Source: Mimachlamys varia (taxonomy: Eukaryota > Mollusca > Bivalvia > Pectinida > Pectinidae). From it: a stretch of 64,000 bases of DNA. The notes under the pieces were generated by a model. That model was not told the origin of the DNA and searched no databases. It saw only the letters and a program-made list of their open reading frames with translations. Position numbers and translations under genes: made by a program. Below, piece after piece: positions 55,981 to 64,000 of the stretch. The stretch lies in the NCBI GenBank assembly GCA_947623455.1, contig OX392527.1:32542201-32606200 (forward strand). The letters run 5' to 3'. Numbering within the stretch: position 1 is the stretch's first letter; the number at the start of each line of letters is the position of its first letter.

Positions 55981-58900
55981 ATGGCACCCAAGGAACCAAA
56001 GGTTACAGTAAGTACGCTTTTGTAGTAGATAGCGGTGTAAGTTCCTATTCTAAAACATATACAAAGTTTCTAATATGTACGTCTATATGTGTGTAATATA
56101 TTTATCAAAATATAAAGAATCAAAACACAAGCAAATAACGTCGTTAAGTACTTCTTCACATTTAACGATTGAAATGAATTGTCAAAATATAATATCTACG
56201 TGTATATCACCAATACGATTTATTATAGTAAAAGGGATTCAACCAATTCAAAAGTACCAAAGTAAAAGAAGAGACCAAATATTACTTAGGGTGCTGAACC
56301 AACGTGAAAGAATACATATGGAAATGTTTTCATCATTTACTTTCAATAAATACAAATATATTACGTGAAACGCAGTAAAATAATTTCCATACAAAGTATA
56401 ATATGTAATATCAATTTTTATATATGAGCACCATGTATAAGGCGAGCATGATAATTAGATTATGGACCTTGTCTCACCTATCCTGAACATGATTTTCAAA
56501 ACAGGATCAGTCTTCTCACAAAGTCATAGAGAAACGGAGGAGGGATAGGATCAACGCTTGTCTATCGGAGCTCAGTCAGACCGTACCGGCGGCCTTCTCC
56601 AAACAGGTAAGTAATGTCAATAAACCAAAAAGGTCGTTATTTTAACTTTCTAAACAGGAAGCACTTTAATTATACAATGCAGGCGCGCATCGTTGTTTAT
56701 ATGAAATACGTAGGAAACGCACTGTAACAAGTACCTGGTAGGTACCATATAACTATACCATACATGAAGGTAACGGTTCTGTACCAAATAGTTAGGCATC
56801 TACGAAACAGATCGCTACCTTGATTATCCTACAGTGGTAGGTGCCGTGACTATACAGCATACGTTATGGAAGCTTTGCAACATTACTAAACAGATTGATC
56901 TTTAAACTATAAAATAACACCATAATCCAATACTCAGTCAGGGTCGACGCCATTGATATACACCTGCCTGTTAAGAATGGACACTTAACTAAACATGTCG
57001 ATATCACCAGTAGCATTGGCACTTAACCACTCGGGTCGACATCGCCTAATTACCCCGCACACGTACTGATACATCATCAGGGACTTTTTTGTACTTGCAA
57101 TTAGTGTCATGCATTATATTGGATCATAGTTTTTCATTAACATTACAATCGAAGTAACAGTTAACGTACATATACCGTGATAATTACTCACGAGTGTAAT
57201 GCTACACGTTAAGGTTCATAAGTGATGTTGATTTATCTTGTGTGTAAATTCATTCATTCATTCAAATTAATTACTGACGTTAAACAAAAATTATTTATTG
57301 TAGAATGCAGGAAAACTGGAAAAGGCAGAGATTTTAGAAATGACGGTCGAATACTTGCGAGCAGTCCAGACCACGGAGATTGGTACTCGGTTCGACCATG
57401 GTAAGTCTATACACAACATAAACATATACCATACGGGCGCCATCATGGTGATTAGTGTGATGATGAAGATACTAACAATTGTGGAAAACACTGTCTCCAT
57501 TCTTTTTTGTGAAAGTTCAATTGTCTAGCTTTGAGTGTTTAGTTTCTGTCCGTTTAGTTTGTACTGGCTTCAAGTTCATGTCTAATCCCTGTGTATAAAC
57601 GTAATGCTTTATACCGCCCTAAATGGTAACGATTTTTTACATTATGTATTTGTGTTACCATTATTTAGTATAGTCCGTATTAGTAACGATTTGTTATATT
57701 ATGTATATATTGTCCGTATTAGTAACGATTTGTTATATTATGTATATATTGTCCGTATTAGTAACGATTTGTCACATTATGTATATATTATCCGTATTAG
57801 TAACGATTTGTTACAGTACGCATTTCTGCTAACGTTATAGCATATATTGACTGTATTGATAATGATTCGTCACGTTTTATGAGGTAACGTGATGCTATAA
57901 TTGTCCGTATAAGTAACTGTATATGTGTAACAGTTTGCCTAGGTAAGTCAAAGTATATAGTGTTTATAGTTTACAATACATGTATGTTTAAGATTTGCTA
58001 TTCATTGTCAGTATATTTCCTCTTGGTTAATTAACACGGTGGTAATTTTGTCCTATTGAATGCTACTAAGATATTACATTATACTTTACCCCTGGTTGTT
58101 GCTGTCTGGTGTATGATGATAAAAAATGTTTGATGTGTATTATGAGAGCATAGTTCGCTTTGACATTTATTTATAGTAAAAGGTAAACGATAAGATGATA
58201 AAATAAAGTCAAAGTGCAGTTAAAATAGAAAATTACAGAGATATATCAGAAAGATATATAATACACATAAGTTTGTACATATCTGAACATTTCTTTTATA
58301 AAATGTAACCTGTATACGATTGCATTGAAGCGCTGACTGATGACACGACAGTTACAAGCACTGTTCTTGGTAGAAATATAAAACATAAACAACCTGTATA
58401 TAGTGGATATCTAATTTGTAATAATTTATGTTTATCATCAGATATCGTATCGTACTTAAAACTTGAATTATATTATAGGCCTACATATGTCATGTATCAT
58501 TTCAATAAATATCTCAGATAATATATTAACATATCCTAGGTATAGAATACAGATACAATTGTACAATGAAACGATGTTTCTATATAAGGTGTATAATACA
58601 AAACGATCTGAAATATATTTAAAGATATTATTGTTTAATATCAATCTTTGTATGTTATGGTTGTAAGAGATTTTAATATGTCTAAGCTATATATGGTGTG
58701 ACGTAGGTCGTGAGTTCGTGGACTGGCACGACTCACCGAAATAGCTTCCTTCCTCATTTGTTTTTCTATGTCATTTATTTATATCTAATATCGTTAACCA
58801 ACATATAATCAGGCACTAAAATACTATGTTCATTCAAATGTACTTCAAGTTATAAAGTATATATGTATATATATATAAATTAACTAAAGTGACACTAAAA

Positions 58901-61681
58901 TAGAACGAGTATATATAATAGCTGCAATACATGGAATTGTATACATTACAACTTTAACGATTTGTTACATTATGTATTTGTGTATTTTCATTATAGTATA
59001 TATATTGTCCGTATTAGTAACGATTTGTTACATTATGTATTTGTGTGTTTTCATTATAGTATATATATTGTCCTTATTCGTAACGATTTGTTACAGTGCG
59101 CATTTTTGCTAACGTTATAGCATATATTGACTGTATTGATAATGATTCGTCACGTTTTGTGATTTAACGCGATGCTATAATTGTCCGTATAAGTAACTTT
59201 ATGTGTAACATTTTGCCGAGGTAAGACAAAGTATATAGTTTTTATAGTTTACAATACGTGTATGTTTAAGATATGCTATTTATTGTCAGTATATTTCCTC
59301 TTGGTTAATTGACACGGTGGTAATTTTGTCCTATTAAATGCTACTAAGATATTACATTACACTTTACCCCTGGTTGTTGCTGTCTGGTGTATGATGATAA
59401 AAATTATTTGATGTGTATTACGAGAGCATAGTTCGCTTTAACATTTATTTATAGTAAAAGGTAAACAATAAGATGATAAAATAAAGTCAAAGTGCAGTTA
59501 AAATAGAAAATTACAGAGACATACCAGAAAGATATATAATACACATAAGTTTGTACATATTTGAACATTTCTTTTATAAAATGTAACCTGTATACGATTG
59601 CAAGCGCTGACTGATGACACGACAGTTGCAAACACTGTTCTTGATAGAAATATAAAACATAAACAGCCTGTATATATATTGGATATCTAATTTGTAATAA
59701 TTTATGTTTATCATCAGATTTCGTATCGTACATAAAAAACCTGAATTATAGTCTAGGTCTACATATGTCATGTATCATTTTAATAAATATCTCAGATGAT
59801 ATATTAATATATCCTAGGTATAGAATACAGATACATTTGTACAATGAAACGATGTTTCTATATAATGTATATAATACAAGACTATCTGAAATATTTTAAA
59901 CATTTTTCTTGGCTATCAGATATATTGAAAGATATTATTGTTTAATATACATCTGTGTATGTTATGGTTGTAAGGGATTTTACTATGTCTAAGCTATATA
60001 TGGTGTGACGTAGGTCGTGAGTTCGTGGCCTGGACAGGGCACGACTCACCGAAATGGCTTCCTTCCTCATTTGTTTTTCTATGTCATTTATTTATATCTA
60101 ATATCGTTAACAAATATGTTTTCAGGCACTAAAATACTATGTTCATTCAAATGTACTTCAAGTTATAAAGTATATATGTATATATATATATAAATTAACT
60201 AAAGTGACACTAAAATAGAACGAGTATATATAGTAGCTGCAATACATGGAATTGTATACATTACAACTTTAATATACAGTAAAAAAAACAGTGCACAAAC
60301 CAGTGTTTGAAATAACTGAGAATCAACGGTATATATACAGCGAATGCTAAATGTAACGCGATTTAAAAGTACACAGTTCGAGTTCATGCATGAACAACCT
60401 GAGGACCCGCTCGGCAGACAAAACAATTACTATTTCTCGACATCCAACCATGGATTGACCATTCCTCCTGCGACAGTTGCATGTTATTTCATACTGCACG
60501 TGACCTTAAGAAAGAAGCAGTAGTTCCTCGCGTGTCCCGCACGTGACCAGCACACTCAGCACGCTGCATGCATGTGCGGCTTATCAGATAATAACTACCA
60601 GTAAGGTAACACATCGCAAGAGTTGCGCATTGTAACGTCGCAATGTTACAAACACGTGAGTAAATTAGTTTTAAACACCCGCATCTACGTCTGTTGTCTT
60701 GTAATGCAAAGTGACACAAAGAAATTGAGGATTGATCTCTTATTTGAAGACGTAGGACAGTGTCTCACCTAAGGGTCTATTAAAACGGGATCCATCATGG
60801 ACCCCGTGGAAGCTCGTACAAAGAACTGCGGCCATCCCCTCAAATCAAGCTACCCACACAACAAAGGCGTTGTGTGACAGCTACACTCACTAATTATACG
60901 TCACGTCCAGGTTCGCGGAGATCTCGTCACGGCTGGCATGGCGCGCACGGAGGCTGGTGCGGTACCCGTGCCTTTGTCGTATTGACACTGTGGAGTGTCG
61001 TAATGTTTGCTCAGTGCACTCTCATCTCTACGTAAACACACGTTATAAAGGCATAAAGCCGCCACACACCTGTCTGCACATTTCAAAAGAATGATTTTAT
61101 TTCTTGTATTGATCGGCAAATTGATATATTGTACTAGTGTGTTGTAGAACGTCGAATATAAACGTGAAATCATGTTTTGTGTTTCAGGTGAGTGGTATAG
61201 CTCGGACGTTTGGGCTGACTTTGTTCACCATTACCAGGCCGGATACGACGACTGTGTTCGAGAAATCGTCCGATACATGACGGACGTTGAGGGACTGCAG
61301 GCGAGCGACGAAAGATGCATGCGCATAATATCATACCTCCAAACCCGTTTCCGCGCAGATGCGTCAGTTAGCGGAGGATCTGCCTACCGTGACGTTTTAC
61401 AACGATTAACGTCATTGGCCAAATCACGAGCGTCGATTCCCGCGGATAGATCGTACAGATATGCTCCATACATGTTACCTACAAGGGACGTCACAAATAC
61501 AACACCAGCTTTGTTGGCAAATATGTTTAGCGCCAGTATGTCAGAGGATAACAATGGCCGAAATATAGTTACAGCAGACATTCAGAGTTCGTCGTCTCGA
61601 CTGTCCCCCACCACCCTGACAAGGACAGCTAGAACTGACGGCAGACACCGTTCCGGTTTACCATACTTCAGGGAAAAGTGA
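55981..61681 (+). CDS. helt: Helt-like bHLH-Orange transcriptional repressor, 4 exons, 239 aa
   Basis: Exons 55981-56007, 56505-56606, 57304-57400, 61188-61681. GT-AG introns; the frame closes at TGA 61,679-61,681. Exon 2 carries the basic region and helix 1 (SHKVIEKRRRDRIN, residues 13-26). Exon 3 carries helix 2 (KLEKAEILEMTVEYLRAV). Exon 4 carries the Orange domain (about 82-128, core ADFVHHYQAGYDDC) and a Ser/Thr/Arg-rich C-terminus. There is no proline in the basic region and no C-terminal WRPW, as in vertebrate HELT (about 240 aa) and unlike Hes. The family are nuclear repressors that bind E-boxes and act in neural fate choice. CACGTG clusters lie upstream and in intron 3. Hey is the alternative but lacks this close match around KVIEKRRRDRIN and KLEKAEILEMTV. 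Confidence 0.9.
56008..56504 (+). other. helt-like intron 1
   Basis: AT-rich; holds an open frame of 97 codons (56,075-56,368) with no recognised domain. Donor GTAAGT, acceptor TTTCAAAACAG. Confidence 0.5.
57627..60273. repeat. Tandem duplication of about 1.3 kb in helt-like intron 3
   Basis: Copy 1 about 57,627-58,957, copy 2 about 58,958-60,273. They share, for example, GTGACGTAGGTCGTGAGTTC (58,698 and 60,005) and ATTGACTGTATTGATAATGA (57,846 and 59,126). Both end in GAATTGTATACATTACAACT. The copies differ by scattered substitutions and small indels, so the event is fairly recent. No coding content recognised. Confidence 0.9.
57660..57820. repeat. Minisatellite, unit 39 bp, about four copies
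   Basis: The unit is GTCCGTATTAGTAACGATTT followed by GTTATATTATGTATATATT. The second copy of the 1.3-kb duplication has only about two units, so this array changed after the duplication. Confidence 0.85.
60497..60658 (+). promoter_or_regulatory. Second CACGTG cluster, helt-like intron 3
   Basis: CACGTG at 60,497-60,502, 60,540-60,545 and 60,653-60,658, in a more GC-rich patch than the surrounding intron and about 0.5 kb before exon 4. Candidate intronic enhancer or autoregulatory site. Confidence 0.45.
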
Positions 61682-61927
61682 ACAAAGTCATCATGTGTTT
61701 ATATTGCGTATATTCTTTGCATTCAACTAACTTATATAATACACGTTTTCAAATTGTATCATTCTTTGTGTTTCAGTCTATAACAATAGAGATATCTGTA
61801 TCTTGAATGTACAAAATGTATAATACATTGTGATTTGAAAATTGTGGTATGCTAGATTATATCATATATACGTGCTGTATTAACATATAGTGGCGATGGT
61901 AAAAAGACAAGCATACGATATGTTTCA

Positions 61928-61933
61928 AATAAA
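61928..61933 (+). terminator. Candidate polyadenylation signal of the helt-like gene
   Basis: AATAAA in TTTCAAATAAAGAAATT, 247 bp past the stop codon; the first canonical signal on the plus strand after the coding end that I noticed. Confidence 0.55.
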
Positions 61934-62119
61934 GAAATTTTGTAACATGACATTCTTAGATTTTTTATGACACATGGTCTTCCAACAATAAAAGCTTTTG
62001 ACCGATTTCCTTATATCGTTCATAATTCAATATTGTTCTTTCCACGGGCCAAATTTGATATACGTGATGCTTTCGTGGTTTTTGATCGAATCTCATGCAA
62101 AGTATAATTATCTTGATCT

Positions 62120-62475
62120 TCGCATAGTTTCGTAAACTACGACCAACATGCACAGCTTACAACTAAGCTATACGATAAACGTGACGATTTCAATTTTCCG
62201 ATCGTGAACTGTCCATTTCTTGATAGTAACATCCCTGCTTCTCCAACTTATGGTGTTTAAATGTCGCAGTTGATTCGATATTCTAGAGCTTGCTCTAGGT
62301 ATCGTGATTTTCGTGATCAATGCCGACTTTTGAAAAACTAACAACACAAAGATTCCAGAGATGCAGGTTCATCAGAACTATGGTTTATTGTCGCCATCTT
62401 TGTGTCATTGAGAAATATTCTGTATCTTTAAGTGATATGAAGATGGACGTTTTTGAGTATGCTCCCTTACTACGA
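62120..62475 (+). pseudogene. RT element C-terminal fragment
   Basis: Reads QLTTKLYDKRDDFNFPIVN and a NIPASPTYGV-like segment with an in-frame stop. It ends in the post-catalytic region near ATTGAGAAATATTCTGTATC and GAGTATGCTCCCTT. 5'-truncated and inactive. Confidence 0.75.
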
Positions 62476-62529
62476 GTTGCCACTTTAGGTATTTTGATCA
62501 ATAAGAAGTCACGGGTGACAACCATGCAA

Positions 62530-62680
62530 CATGTTTTAGAGAATACCGAAGCGTTAACAAATCATAATCAAAACTCAAAATCGATTAAACTAGGGGCAAA
62601 ATATGAACAAAGGAAAGATTTACAAAGAGACCTCTGTAAAAGTACAAGAGAATAAGACCAGGTGTTCCGGAACTTAATGA
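62530..62680 (-). mobile_element. RT-element 3' tail, minus strand
   Basis: The plus strand reads GAATACCGAAGCGTTAACAA and AGACCAGGTGTTCCGGAAC, the reverse complement of the usual tail. It lies tail-facing next to the plus-strand fragment at 62.12-62.48 kb. Confidence 0.7.
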
Positions 62681-62893
62681 ACTTGATTTCTGAAAAAGAA
62701 ACCCCAAAATAACAAAAACAAACACAAAAAATAACGTAGTACACTGGTGACAGATACAGCCCCACATTGCATCTACACAAGAATCTGCTTCCAATGATGT
62801 AGAAAATCAATGGAATCTTCAATATATATATATACATGTATATATAAAGAAAGGTTATCAATTGTCCTTGCGAAGTTAAATATAAAAAAGAAC

Positions 62894-62930
62894 AAAAAAC
62901 TAAGACTTTGCCGCAAAGTCTTAGTTTTTT
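62894..62930. repeat. Perfect 17-bp hairpin
   Basis: AAAAAACTAAGACTTTG, loop CCG, CAAAGTCTTAGTTTTTT. It is embedded in a larger AT-rich region with TATATACATGTATATATA palindromes on both sides (62,824-62,848 and 62,931-62,948). Confidence 0.85.
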
Positions 62931-62949
62931 ATACATGTATATATATATT

Positions 62950-63475
62950 CATTGTTACGTATGCCAATCAATTATGCCAATCTATAATGCTAATAGTATA
63001 TATTAGCGAGTTATTGCAAAGAAAAAAGTAAAAGCTCTGTTCTACAATAGAATGATAGTAATGTGTTTCCGACACCAGGTTACCCAAAGTCTTTGCAGGA
63101 AATTTCCAGGATACTAATCATTGACAGAGTGTGACACTGTCGGCCAACTGGGTGGGCATGACAACATTACAAAATACACTCCACAGACACGCAGTTTATT
63201 GGAGACCCTTGGATATGGAATGATTTCTGGGACGACAGCGAAAGATTCGGAGGAATTCGTCTACAGCAAATGTAAAATTAATCATCAATTAGCTTCAGAT
63301 GTAAATCGTTCAGATATACGGGCGTTGCACGTGCAGTGATAGATCTGTCACTTTTACCGTTATGACGGAACCGGAGGAAGCAGCTAATGAGTCTAGTATA
63401 TGTTAGCTGTATACGTTAGACACGTTAATGAAGAATTCCCCAGATACAATACATGTTATTGTTCATTTTGATAAG
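62950..63475. other. Non-coding, nothing recognised
   Basis: Mixed-composition sequence. A 72-codon plus-strand frame (63,121-63,339) has no domain. It may be the 5' part of a decayed element leading into the RT fragment that follows. Confidence 0.35.
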
Positions 63476-63479
63476 GAAA

Positions 63480-64000
63480 GATACATTGACTATTGCATTA
63501 TGAGATTAGTTACCATGTTTTCCAAGAAAGAGGACCACGATACAAATATATGGTTGTGAGCTATCTTGGAACATACTTTACTTAAAAAAAACACACACAC
63601 ACAAACAGACAATCTCACACACACAACAAAAGCAAAGAGAAAATATACTAAGGACGATATCGTACGAATGATTGAATTTCCAGCAAACTGATAGCATTCC
63701 TATGGGAATGCAAAATTAATGTACCAATCTTAGCTGACTTTTTTTTTTGCAAACGGGCTGAATTTGTCGCGGAGCTTATCAGGACAGATATTGAAAACCT
63801 TGCCAAATCTTTGAATTTAATTTTCAGGTATATCGACAATGTGTTAAGTTTCTGACCAAGTCGATTGCATATACCTTTCTCAACTTGAAATCATAGACAC
63901 AGCAGACCTTTATACACCAGCTGCCCACCTCGATCTTTACTTCAATATAACCAGCATGAACAGCTCGCTACTTAGCTATACGATAACGTGACGATTTCGA
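63480..64000 (+). pseudogene. RT element fragment running off the window end
   Basis: Degenerate RT sequence starting near FPRKRGPRYKYMVV (63,518), then KAKRKYTKDDIVRMIEF (63,625), an ADFF-like remnant of the LLADL motif, YIDNV in place of YIDD (63,831), and a LYFN...LLSYTITR-like frame to the edge. An AC-rich insert (63,590-63,630) and frameshifts disable it. The catalytic second Asp appears changed to Asn. Confidence 0.7.

Noticed and set aside
1..64000. tRNA, rRNA or other structured RNA genes
   Set aside because: No cloverleaf, A/B box pair or rRNA-like stretch was recognised by eye; a covariance-model scan would be decisive.

Overview
This is animal nuclear DNA: AT-rich, with intron-split genes that have GT-AG junctions, and packed with minisatellites and retrotransposon debris. 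The genes are a pair of Notch-ligand-like (DSL/EGF) membrane proteins and a bHLH-Orange repressor of the Helt type. The reverse-transcriptase family and SINE/MITE types suggest a marine invertebrate, perhaps a bivalve or other lophotrochozoan. That assignment is an inference; the sequence contains no species marker.

Layout: 1-6.5 kb holds transposon fragments and three minisatellites (14, 48 and 34 bp). From 6,534 to 23,698 on the minus strand lies DSL-EGF gene A: 12 exons, 1,537 aa. From 23.7 to 28.2 kb is intergenic DNA with a reverse-transcriptase fragment and a MITE. From 28,182 to 54,929 on the minus strand lies DSL-EGF gene B: 12 exons, 1,405 aa. It is a tandem duplicate of A with the same exon order and the same intron phases. 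Its second intron holds an 8-kb array of a 38-bp unit. Gene B is head to head with a helt-like gene on the plus strand (55,981-61,681, four exons, 239 aa), with about 1.05 kb between the two start codons. The last 2 kb holds more reverse-transcriptase fragments and a perfect hairpin.

Both DSL-EGF genes encode signal peptide, a divergent MNNL/C2-like N-terminus, a DSL domain with all six cysteines, 27 (A) or about 20 (B) EGF repeats in one giant exon, a Ser/Thr-rich stalk, a juxtamembrane module, one membrane helix and a short cytoplasmic tail ending in an FxNPxY motif. I reconstructed every junction by hand, and all phases close without a stop. By architecture they resemble Delta/Jagged ligands, but the DSL C3-C4 loop is shortened and the EGF repeats lack the O-fucose site.

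The most unusual feature is that several minisatellites are copies of exon edges. In gene A, the 34-bp array copies the stop-codon end, the 39-bp and one 52-bp array copy 5' splice sites, and the 60-bp and another 52-bp array copy 3' splice sites. Gene B has the matching 52-bp donor array and a decayed array at its stop codon. The same introns (2, 4, 5, 10) and the 3' ends carry arrays in both paralogs, mostly with unrelated sequence.
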